DNA of 64,000 nucleotides from Chamaelirium japonicum (lineage: Eukaryota > Streptophyta > Magnoliopsida > Liliales > Melanthiaceae): assembly GCA_947650365.1 (NCBI GenBank), contig OX393549.1, forward strand, positions 21,504,572-21,568,571, written 5' to 3'. The notes under the pieces are model-generated. The model was given only the letters and a program-made list of their open reading frames with translations, was not told the DNA's origin and made no database searches. Shown here piece after piece: positions 32,831 through 44,300 of this stretch. Position numbers and translations under genes: made by a program. Position 1 is the first letter of the stretch. Each line of letters opens with the position of its first letter.

Positions 32831-34177
32831 TCCGTGACCGTGAGTATGACACCAATGGCCAAGATTTACACGCGCAAACAGGGCACAACGGGCTTGAGGG
32901 ATTGTTTGCTCCACAGTTTCCATGTCGAGAGTCGAACATGGAACCACCACCAGGCCAAGTGCTTGTTGTAAAATATGTTTTGTAAACAGTAAATGACTTG
33001 TTTAGCTCGATCATAGAGGGTTTTCTTTTTGGTGGGGATATATATAGCCCATGAAATGCCAAAGGCAACTTTCGTCCAAAGGCAACATGCCATTTTTTCA
33101 TAGGCAACCCCCGTTTATAGACACCCAGGATTTTTTTACCCTACTATCATGCTCGTACCACTCGACGTCGCCTGCCACCGACCTCCATCTGCCGTCGCTG
33201 CCCATCCAACCTATCATCATCGTCTCCTCCTCCTCTTTTTCTTCTTCCTCATTCTCTTTTTCCGTCGGCCTCCCTCAAATCGTAGCATTCAACCATACTA
33301 GTTTGAATGCTATGATTTTAGGGAGGACGAGGGGGGAAAGGAGAGAGAAAAGAGGAGAGAAAAGGAGGAGGAAGAACAGGAGGATAGAAGAAGAGGAGGA
33401 GGAATAGCTTCTCTGGATTTATTTGATGATATCGTCCACAACTATTTGTCTACGGAAGATTCTCGCCAATAAAATAAAATCTCAAGGAAAATCTGAGCAA
33501 CATTTCAAAAACGAGGAGGTGTCACTGCAATGTCCTTGGACATTAGATGCACTAATATTGAATCCGTGCAATGCAAGGGATAAAATTTTAAATTTTAAAT
33601 TAAAAAAATACAATAAATAAAGTAATATTTAATGTATATAGAGCAATGATATCATTGTAATTTTCTATATTATGCTTTGACATTATAATCATTAACACAA
33701 TCAAGATCCTACACTAATTGTAATTTTCTAAATTCACGCTTTTCAGTATTATTGAAAGGAAAAACTTCAAAAAGATAATTTTTTAATGTGAAAAATATAG
33801 ATTTAAGATTATTTAATATATTCAGTTTTATCTCTAAAGACGGTTTCCTTCCTGTAGTTAATATCACTATCATCTTCTCCTTATTTCTTCATTCTTTATC
33901 ATGCTCATTCTATTTCTCTCAAATTCTCATACCTTTAAATCCTTACGTATATTCATTTCAATCAACAAACGTCATTCTAAATCCAAGTAGAAAGAAACAT
34001 GATACACAACAATTACATATACAAATTAGATCCCCTTTCTGCATGCCTACAATCGTGTAAATATATTTATATTACAAAAGAAACAAAATCTGCACTTGCA
34101 TGCAGAGGTTGAAAGAAGAAAAGAACAAAGCAAACGAACTTGAATATAAAGTTTCTATCAAGCACATGCTAGAAACT
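32831..34177. other. Intergenic stretch, no gene seen; contains one hairpin
   Basis: AT-rich with short frames only. An inverted repeat is at 33269-33326. Nothing else is recognised. Confidence 0.5.
33269..33326. repeat. Inverted repeat, 24-bp arms, 10-bp loop
   Basis: CCTCCCTCAAATCGTAGCATT at the left and AATGCTATGATTTTAGGGAGG at the right pair with two mismatches. The flanks are pyrimidine-rich on the left and purine-rich on the right, so the stem may extend imperfectly over 33210-33400. Confidence 0.65.
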
Positions 34178-34188
34178 TGACCGTTGGA
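34178..34188 (-). promoter_or_regulatory. MSA element match, orphan
   Basis: A perfect TCCAACGGTCA on the minus strand with the same TGACCGTTGGAGAGT context as at 31335, but no coding exon was found nearby. Confidence 0.3.
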
Positions 34189-34273
34189 GAGTACGTCAGA
34201 CCCACCGCATGTACTTCCTACAGCATCAAAACTTACTATTATATTCTGGATCCACAAATCATACCTAGAAAAG

Positions 34274-34274
<1 letters not shown>

Positions 34275-34340
<66 letters not shown>
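34275..34340. repeat. (GA)n microsatellite, ~33 units
   Basis: Uninterrupted GA run between GGG and CTGAAG. Confidence 0.9.
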
Positions 34341-34342
<2 letters not shown>

Positions 34343-35825
34343 GAAGATAATCTATGTTGTTCATCGACGGCACCGGTGGTTGTATCAGCTGTACTATTCC
34401 TCTCTTTTTTTCGAGCATGAAAACGGTGTTGATGTGGTTTCGTGAAATTATGTTATAGTTTAGTCATTTTTTTTAAAATTTCAATTCTCTTTTATTTTGA
34501 ACTAGTGTGATTTTCCCAAAGTTCTTATTATTAAGGTTCATAATATTCATTTATATTTTATAATATTTATGCCTCTTCAGGAATCACTTGCATGATGAAA
34601 TTTAGAGGGTTTGGCTGAATTGTCTTTCCAGTTTAATCTTTATGCTAGAATCTTTTAGATGCAAAATGATCCTCATCGTTAGTATGCATTGTTGAATGTG
34701 TTGCGAACCACCCATGAATTCCGATAGCTGAAACAAACAACAAAATATGGAAAGGAAAAAGTGAAAGCCTTTTGATAGAGCTAAAGAACCTTCATCGTGG
34801 TCGGTCAGATTCAACTATACGAATTAATCTATATTTTCACTAATACTGATGAACGTTCATATTGTTTCAATTCTATTCAGGAACAAAGAAACAATAGAAT
34901 CCTATATGAATTTGCGACAACAATAAAAACAAAAACAAAATGGTTGTCCGCACCCCAAATTAACATCAACTCAAAATAAAGGAACCACAAGATAATTAAT
35001 TAAATGATTTGGGCGACTGACTGCCGACTGAACCAAGTAGGAGATAGGGATCGCATCCACCAAAGATGAGGAGAGTTTGCTCTATCTTTCCCTCTACCAA
35101 TTAACCTCCAGCAGCGCCCTTGATGCCCGACCCATCTCCCAAATTCTCTCATTTCTATTGCTGATTCATCTGCTTCAAAGTAAATTTACAACAAGTCCCT
35201 TCCTTACTTTTTTTTCTTCTTTAAACCATAAAACCATCTATAATCCTAAAATCACATCGAAAATATATAATTGTTACTCTTTAACTGCATTACTTTGTAT
35301 ATTGTTACTTTTTGCTACAGTAACACATCAATCGGCACTGCAGCAGGCCGCCTTCAGCGGCAACACACCTGAACGCCTTCGACGACAAAACACTTTCGAC
35401 GACAACCAACTCCCCCTCCCCTATAATCGATCAATCATAGCTGTCTCTATTCGAACAGATTCCTCGAGATCGACCCTAGGGTTTGGGGAGGCCGAAATTT
35501 CAGTAGGGGTTTATAGCCGTTGATGCGAACAACGATCACGGGATGAGCGTTCAGGTTTAGTGCAATTTAAATGGCCAGGGATTTTAGAGGTTTAGTGCAG
35601 TTTAAATGGGTTGAGATTTGAAACCAAGGGGAGGGATTGGTTGACGGGAAAATAGAGATCTATTCGGTTCATTTTATCCATTGAGCTTGTCCTAGTCAGC
35701 TTTACGTTTTGTCTAGTAAGCAAAAAGCCAACGTGCCGTGTTATATAGATGTGAATGGTTTTACTGTAGCTAAAAGTACTGTCAGTGACAGTCAAAGTAC
35801 ATGAAACGAAGCGCCGACCAACGAT
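34341..35825. other. Intergenic stretch upstream of the LIN-like gene
   Basis: No supported gene. It contains AACGGCTATAAA on the minus strand at 35512-35523 and a short repeat (GTTTAGTGCA.TTTAAATGG) at ~35553 and ~35590. The 148-codon open frame at 35077-35523 has no recognisable domain. Confidence 0.45.
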
Positions 35826-35836
35826 TGACCGTTGGA
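35826..35836 (-). promoter_or_regulatory. MSA element in the LIN-like gene promoter
   Basis: A perfect YCYAACGGYYA (TCCAACGGTCA on the minus strand), 22 bp before the TATA box. TGCAACGGCTA, one mismatch on the plus strand, abuts the TATA box at 35849-35859. Confidence 0.45.
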
Positions 35837-35857
35837 GTTGTGGCGCGTTGCAACGGC

Positions 35858-35863
35858 TATAAA
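35858..35863 (+). promoter_or_regulatory. TATA box of the LIN-like gene
   Basis: GGCTATAAAGAAAGG, ~245 bp before the chosen ATG. It predicts a start near 35890 and a ~215-nt 5' UTR containing an upstream ATG. Confidence 0.55.
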
Positions 35864-35994
35864 GAAAGGAAGCCGGCGGGAGATTGGGCGAGGCATTACG
35901 CAGTTCCCTCCACTTGTCACCCCTTTCTCTGTTCCTCCTTTGCGCCCTTTCCCGTTTGTTTTTTCCCTCATCCCATTTGCTCCCCTCCATCTAA

Positions 35995-36225
35995 ATGGCA
36001 TCTCCGACACCCATCTTCAACCCAGCTCACAACCCCCTTCTCCAATTCCCCCCAAACCCCCATGAGGCTACCAAAACCCTAACCCTAGACATTCCAAAGG
36101 GTGTGAATGGCGTCGCTGGAGGAGCTACTTGCGGAGGAAGGGTTCAAGAAGAAGGGGAAGCTGAGGGCTGGGCCGAGAGCCCTGGCGGCGCCCAGAGCTG
36201 TAAGTATGCCGCTCTACGCCGATAG
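35995..36225 (+). other. Upstream open reading frame overlapping the LIN-like start codon
   Basis: ATG at 35995 in AAATGGC context opens a 76-codon frame that ends 119 nt inside the main coding region in another frame. Its peptide is Pro-rich then Gly-rich with no domain. The main ATG at 36107 (AATGGCG) is preferred because its frame continues through the whole conserved protein. Confidence 0.45.
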
Positions 36226-37753
36226 GGCTCTGAACCCATTGTCCCCTAACCTAGATTCCAGGTTTAGAAAGGGGCGGACCAGGTCCGTCGTCTACTCGCG
36301 GAAATCGGAACCCGTGCCGGCGGGAGATGGAGGAGTTAGAGGCGGTAGGCCGAGGAGCCATCTGGCAAGAGGTGGGGACCTCGGGGATTACGGCCGTGAT
36401 GAAGATGCACAGGATTCTGGTGATGTTAAAAAGCCCGAGGGTTCTGAGGGAAGATTCCAAGCCCAGCGCTCGAATGGTATCGAGGAAATCGAGGATTGTG
36501 GAGATAATGAGATGGAGGATAACAAGGGGTCTAGGGATAGATACCCCGATAAATTTCAGAGAAAGTGGAGCTACAAGAAGAAGTATTGGAAGGATTTGGA
36601 TGATGATAAGAAGCTTAGAAGCGGTAAAGAAAAGAGGTTTCAGGTGAGGCCGAGCTTTAATGATGATCCTTGGAGTAGAATACATGACGATCTCAAGAAT
36701 TCGGATGCCGAGCCGGCGCTCGACAACGCGGCAATCCAGGCTGTGGTTTCGATCTTGACGGGGTATATCAGACGTTTCTTCAAGGATGAAAAATTCCGTG
36801 CATCGGTTCGTCAGGGTTGTGAGGCCTGCCTCGGCATCAGTGGAGATGAAGAGAACCACCACAAGGGTAGTGGAGCAGTCACCAATCTCAGAGAATCTAT
36901 TGCGACCGTGGAGCGGGTGGTTCAGGAGGTTCCGGATCCGATAGAATTGAGGAAAGCTTGTCTAAAGCTTAGTGTCATCACGGGTTTGAGCTCGAATGAC
37001 TTGAAGGATGGGTATACTTCTGGGCTTCCCAATTCACATCTGGTAGCGTGTGCCCATCTCTACCTTAGCATGATTTATAAGTTTCAAAAGAAGGATAAAG
37101 TTTCGGCGAAGCACCTCCTGCAGGTTTTCTCTGAATCGCCATATCAAGCACGGACGGCACTGCTGCCAGGGTTGTGGGACCACCTATTCCTTCCAAATCT
37201 TTCTCATTTAAGAGCATGGTATGAAAAGGAAGCCGAGTCCATACCACCAAGAACTTCGAGTAGGAAGCTTCTGGACGATGTATACGCCAATGCATTGGAT
37301 ATGGGTACTTATCAATTTGCTGTTTATTACAAGGAATGGCTAATGGAGGATGCTGAAGCTCCGACACTTCCTTCCATTGATATCCCATCTGCATCTTTTA
37401 TGGGGATTCCGAGAGAAGATTCCTATTCAGCTGATTCAGATGGAATTTCTAGTCCACGCGTTTCAATTTCTTCCCAATCAATGGTTAGTAAAATGTTATA
37501 TGAATCTGTTTTTGGCCGATCAAAGAGAATTGAAGCAGCCGATATCAATGAAATGAAAAATAGTGACGAGGAAGCAGTAGAGGAGGTGGAACTTGAAGAG
37601 GTCAAATTAACTCGTCGCAGGAGGAGCTCTAGAAGCCTTATACAAGAAGATGACGATACTGGGAGTTACAATCGCAAGCCAGGAATACATGAAGGAGATC
37701 ATGGGCAAGATGGCGATAGTTCATGCTCTCCAAATCCGGATGCATCTCCTGAT
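36107..37753 (+). CDS. LIN: LIN-like gene exon 1 (codons 1-549)
   Basis: Starts MASLEELLAEEGFKKKGKL and ends at ...PD|GTAAGT, phase 0. Includes a basic/acidic region (Arg, Asp, Glu, Lys) and the conserved helical domain with CLGISGDEEN, HLYLSMIYKF, LWDHLFLPNLSHLRAWYEKE and YQFAVYYKEWL. The open frame runs on to 37897 in the intron, but the donor is strong. Confidence 0.85.
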
Positions 37754-40700
37754 GTAAGTCATCATGTTCTCTTTCTAAGTTTCTTTCTATATTCATATTA
37801 TTTTCATGTATTTTTTGCCCAAAAATTCATGCCAAAACATATCTACTTATGGAAAAGAAAATTGACTTTGGATCTTTTTATAGTAATGAGCTTGTAGATC
37901 TCGTTGAGTTAGATGCAAGCAGTTAACATGCCAGCCATGTTATGATAGCATTATTATGTGAAAGAGTCACCTATGGCTTTTGAACCCGATTACCTTTTGG
38001 GCCATAAGGGTGGACCTTGTGCATCCAATTGAAGGTTGTATTTATTCATCAAGGTAAAAATAAAATAAAAAATATGTGGAAGCTTCAATTGTCTGTCTCG
38101 ATTTATATGATTGGTATGATCAAGAATCTTATCTCTTTTTTTTATTGTTTAGGTCTTTCTGTTCTATTTCTTTTTTCATTACAATAAAATATTGGCTGGA
38201 CTACTTCAGCATGTTCTGAGCTATAATATCAGTCTCGAATCCTGCAGGATGATGAGTGGACAGCCAACGACTCAATCAGACTGGAGATTCCTGAGGTAAA
38301 AGAGTCCAATGCTGAATGTGAAATCATTTCATCTTGGCCTGGCGTCAATGGCTCTGTTCATGCCACCAACTGTGTTCCACGGGTAAATGGAAATGAGCTT
38401 ATTCTGAAAAGTCTAGCACTACCTGTCTTTCAGCCACAAGTGGCTGATCGATCCGATGATTTAGATGCTGTCACTATGCACTTACAATTGTACGATTTAT
38501 ATCAAATCAATGTAATCAGATCTTAACACCTTTTTCGTCCGTTATATATCCCTATTGTTACGGGTTCTGACCTACTTTTTGGTGCAGCGGAGCAATGATA
38601 CAGAATCTCGGTTGAAAAACACTGGGATGGTGTCGATAAATTCTCATATAAACACATTCATATTAAACTCGAGGTATGAATCCCATAGACATTTCTTTCT
38701 TGAACTTTCGAATGCCGTTTTTTTGTTGAATGCCCTAATACAGTGTTCCATAGAAGTTTAATAATTTTTTGAGTAAATTACACATAGACCCCCTGTAGTT
38801 TGACCGATTATCACTTACACCCCCTCATGTTTAAAACCCTACAAATTCCCCCTTATAGTTTGAAAAACATATCACTCGCACCCACTCCAGGGGGCCTCCT
38901 TGTGTATGGTTTTTCAAACTATATAGGGGCATTTGTAGTGTTTTAAACATGAGGGGGTGTAAGTGATAATCAGTCAAACTACCGGGGGTCTATGTGTAAT
39001 TTAACCTAATTTTTTTTGTCTATCCATCTATTCATATTATCCTCTTTTACCTTTTACTTTTAAAGGGATGTGATGTCAATTACAATTTATTTCTCAGTGC
39101 AGAGCCCATTGGGAACTTTGAAGAAATTGACCAAGGCTCTTTATTCTCCAATATACCAAAGGATTTCGTGTGCCCTTTAACAGGTAATTTGTTTAAAGAC
39201 CCTGTAACACTAGAAACCGGGCAGACCTTTGAGCGAGATGCGATTAAAGAATGGTTCGACAAAGGCAATAGGACATGCCCGATTACTGGACAGGCATTGG
39301 AATGTGTGTCTGTACCAGTTACCAATTTCGTGTTGAAGCATGTGATCGATGGCTGGAAATCTGAATACTGCAGAAATCTCCTCGTATTTTCCTCCCAAAG
39401 AGCAGGGAACATGAAACAGCATCATTCTAAATCTAAGGATGAGTCAGCTTTATTTATAATTGAGAAGCTTCTTACTGGTTTCAGCATAGAGGAACAAGTG
39501 GAAAATGTCAAGCATCTTATTTCTCTTGGAGGCTTAGATTTTCTTTTACAAAGTCTTAAATGGGGGGATTTGGAGGAAAGAGCACATGTGGTCTCCCTTA
39601 TGTTGTGCTGCATAAAGGCAGATGGCTCTTGCAGGAGCTACTTAGCCATGAACATAAGATGGCAGTGTATCCTTGAGCTCCTCCACAGTGAGCAAGTTAG
39701 CGCAAGATCTAATGCAGTGTTAGTGCTGATTGAATTGATATGTCTAAACAGGTTAGTGACCTATACTTTAGATAAATCTTTGGGTAAATTACACTTTGCC
39801 CCCCCTGAAGTTTAGCTAAAAGACACAACCCCCCTATAGTTAAAAACTACATTTTACCCCCTTCAAATCTTCAATTCAGTTTTGATCAGATAAAAATTAC
39901 CAAATGAACAAATTAAGTAGTTGACAAAAGGTGGTATAGTTTGTGCTAACATTTCAAACTTTAGTGAGCGATTTGGAACAAAATATACAGGGGGGCTTAA
40001 GTGTTTTTGAGCTAAACTTCTTGGGGGTAAAGTGTAATTTACCCTAAATATTTTACCAGAATACCATAGTTCTAACATAATAGCATTCTGTTGGTCAGTT
40101 TTGCTGGTTTATTTGCTCAATAGGAATGGAGAAATCTGTAGGTTGTAAACTTCCATATCTGCCACTCAACACCCTATTCGAGTTATTTATATTTCTGATT
40201 GTCTTTAAATCCAACCATATATCATCATCCCAACTTATATTTTTGAATGATGATTTTATTAAATGTGATCTTCCTATCAAGTTATTGCCCTTAGGAAATG
40301 ATTAATTTATTGATAGATATACCCATGCTAGTGTCATTGTTCCCTTCCCCAAGAGTTGTTATTAATTACTTTAGGTCATGTTGTTGAGAGCTTAATTGGT
40401 CCTAAACTCAAGAGATTTGGTTTTTTTTTATCATTTACTATATTTATTGATTTTCCTCCATACTTGTATTATTTCGAATGATATTACAGGGCGGCGGCAA
40501 TTACTTCATTTGTAAGCGGCTTGCAGAAGGAGACAATTGTGAACACAATGCTTGTTTTGCTTGCGTATCTGGAGAGTTCACCACCTGAAGAAAGAGTCTT
40601 GGTTGCTGTTCTTCTTTTACATTTAAATCTTATGGTATGCTTCTTACTATCCCTTAAATATGATAAGTGTTCCATTGCACTCTGTCATTTGCAAAATGTT

Positions 40701-41344
40701 GGTTCTAATAGAGCAAGGAAAGCTTGCAGTGACATTGGACCATGTTAATGTATATAGATGGGTTGGGTTTTATGTACAGTTGGGTCGGGTTCATTATGTA
40801 ACACTGTACTTATATATTGGGCTTTGTCCCCTAATGAAGACCTATTTCATTCTCTCCAAACCCTGCCGTTATCTCCTAACATAGTATCAGAGCCCTAGGG
40901 TTTCTCCCACTGTGACGCGACGACTACTCCCCTCTTTTCCGATCATCCTCACCGGCACCTCCTCCTCCGATCCCCCTCCGGTTCCCCTCTCCGATCCCCA
41001 CTTGACCCCTCCCCCCCGATCCGGCATCCCACCCACTCCTTCTACCCCGATCCCGATCCCGACCCCCCTCCCTCCTTTCACCCCGATCTCGATCCCGACA
41101 CCAACCTCCACCCCTATCCCGACCCCTCCTCCACCTAGATCCCGACCCCACCCCCCTCCTTCTCCAACTAAAACCTAAAAAATATAGTTTATACCCTTAT
41201 CTTATACCTCACATCCAACTAAAACCTAAAACATAACCTTTTGGGCATCAACTGCAATTGGAAAGGAATTGCAGTCAAGATTCTCCCGATTGGATTTCTC
41301 CAAACGAGATCTAACCCCTCTAGCAATGGGGAAAGAAGAGGGAC

Positions 41345-41393
<49 letters not shown>

Positions 41394-44300
41394 TATCAAG
41401 CCATCAATGAATGGCAAATAATCAAAATCACCCTCTCCACGTCCTTATACTCACGGGGCTTCAACATCGGAAAGGAATGGGGTATGATGAAGATGGGGCG
41501 GGCCATTTAACTGGGGTGTATTCAAGGTGGGGTGTAAGAGGGAAGGATATTTTTGGGATAGAAATGGGTTATGATCAGTGTTTTAAAAACTCGCCCCGGG
41601 GTATGCCCGGGGCTCACCCCGGGGCGGAGCGGTCCTAAAACACCCGGGTTGGCTCAATTTGGGGCTTTTTTCCTGTGAGGCTTACGCCCGAACCACTGGG
41701 GCGTACGCCCCGAACGCCCGGACACGCCTTTTACGCCCTAATGGCCTGAGCTTACGCCCCACTGAAGTTTGTCTGTATAGTTGAAAAAAAATGATTTGAT
41801 TGCTACCGTATGATCTTTTATATGCGTCTTACTCTCTTAGATGACGATTATGACATTTTTGGGAACTAAAGTTGTTTTAAATTGGTTATATATCATGTAT
41901 AGAATGATAGAATCTACGAAATATAAACGTAGATAGTTTGAATTTTGGTTAGAAATTTAGAATTAGATCTTAAATGATTTTGAAAGACAATGATAAGTTC
42001 ATTTTTATTATCGTTTGTATACATTTGTGATTTATCAACCAATTTTGTAGGCTTAAATGCTTTGTTTGTTCATAATATTTTTTATTTTGTTTGTTTTTAA
42101 TCTATTTTCACTGTTTATATAATATTTTTTATTTCTATATATTTTTTAAATTAGAAAATAAAAAATTCGTGGGGCTTACGCCCCATGCCCTGGGGCTTAC
42201 GGCCTGCCCCACATCAGGCAAAACGCCCCACCTTACGCCCCCGCCTCTGAAAACACTGGTACTTATGATCAAACAAAACGGGGTGTTTTCAAGTTTGTTG
42301 GAAATGGGGGCTAATTATAGATTTTTGGGGTATGAATAAAATTTCCCTAAATTTTTGGGCAAATTACAAAATTCACCCCTGAATTATACAACGCATTTCA
42401 TATTGGTCCTTCAACTTTTTTTTGTACAATTTGATCCCTGAACTATGCTCTATCTGCATTTAGCCCCCTCCCACAACTTTCTATCCCAAAAATACCCTTA
42501 TCAATTTCGAATAAGACTCAAAATTGTTTTAGAATATTTAACTTTTTACTTACTGGAACAAGGGTATTTTTGGAATAAAAGTTGACAGAGGGGCAAAATG
42601 CAGATGGAGCATAGTTCAGGGATCAACTTGGTCAAAAAAAGTTGAGGGACCAATATGAAATGAGGTGTATAGTTCTGGGGAAGTTTTTGTAATTTGCCCT
42701 AATTATTTTTTCGAGAATTCAATGCTTTCAAGTTCTTTGGAATTTTTCTCTAGTGTTAATATTTTAGTAAATAAAAGCACGACTTCATTGACTGACAGAT
42801 GCTGAGAAACTTCATATTCACAATAGGTTTTTAATCTACTTAAAGCAGTTGGGTCTTTTTCTTTCTGATGTATGAACTAATAATTAAGGCCAATTTTCTT
42901 GCTAAAGGATCAGTTGAAGTAGTCAGTATTTTTGTCAACGACATTATTGCTATATTTGTAGCAGTAAAGCAAGTCACTCAGAACTTTGAGGCCGCTGCAG
43001 GTAGATCCCCGAATGCATACCGTATACAGAGAAGAGGCTATTGATAACATTATAATCGCTCTTGATTGCTGCTCATCTGATAAGAAAGTCATACCGAATA
43101 CTCGGAGAGCACTTCTCATGTTGGGTGGGCAGTTCTCTTCCTATGGAGATATAGTGATAGAGACTTGGTTGCTGAAGCAAGCGAGATTCCATGATGGTTC
43201 TGGCGTTGTTTCTGTCAATTGTGAAGATGTGGTTGATGAAATGAGACTAGGGGTATGGTTTCTTATGACGCCACCTTTCCTTTCTTATTTTTCATATCTG
43301 AGTCCCCATTATTTGTTGAGTAAAGATGGGAATGAAAAATGTTGCTTACCTCTTTTTTCCTTATTGAGCAGGAGAAAAAAAAAAAAAAAAAAAACTTTTA
43401 ATTGATACTATTTGCAGATGCATCAATACCAATTCTCATCAGTTTGATGCTTACAAACTAATTCACTGATTCATAATCCGTGAACAGGCATCAAACAAAA
43501 TGGTAGTTAATTACCTTTGATTGTGATCACTTGTTTTCTTTCTAAGGGTTCTATTTTGCACAGTAAGTGGTAAGTTGATCTCCGTCACCATGGTTTTTTT
43601 TTTCCGGCATATTAACCATGTTCCATTTGCATGTTCAATATTCTGGAAAACAATATGCCAACTTGGCAACCTCTCAACACAAGCTGAGGTCAAACAGAAA
43701 TTTTTTTTTTGACAGGTAAATCAAGTTTTTATATTAATCTATGAAAGGCAGGAAAAGGCTGCTAAAGAGGAGGTCTTCTCTCAAGATGAGATGAAGTGCT
43801 CCTTCTCTGAACAAAATAGAACAGCGAGACAAGAAAAACAAAAAGAACGTTAACCATCAAGTTGTATTCTGACTATAGTAGGCTGGTTCCACCTTATAAA
43901 TCCTTTTCTTCAATGCTTCCTTGTAAGGGCTAATCCATTGTCATCGAATGCTTTTTCAAAAAATTTCTTTTAGTAATTCCAACTATGCTATCTTAGGTCT
44001 TCTATGCAACATCAAAAAGGGCATCAAACATGGAAAATCCCAACACCAAAATAGCGGAATAAGGGTGTCTACCTATATATATTGATGTGTATTTATGCAT
44101 TTAGCTTATCTACCCAAGCTCATGGTGTTCAGGTGGGCCAGCTCGACCTAACATCCAAGTGAACTGGACCAAGTGCACCGAACGGGAAGTTGATAGCCGA
44201 CTAGAGGGCAGTGGATGATTTCCCGAGGTCAAAGTAGGGGAGCCAATCCTCGAGCGGTACGCCAACCTAGGAAAGTCCATGTCGAGCCAGCTCATGGTGG

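Noticed and set aside
35077..35523. 148-codon frame upstream of the LIN-like gene
   Set aside because: No domain, Leu/Ser-rich then random composition, no splice or promoter support.
37754..37897. Extension of LIN-like exon 1 to the stop at 37897
   Set aside because: A strong GTAAGT donor at 37754 and a hydrophobic, unconserved tail; using the donor keeps the frame to the U-box exon.
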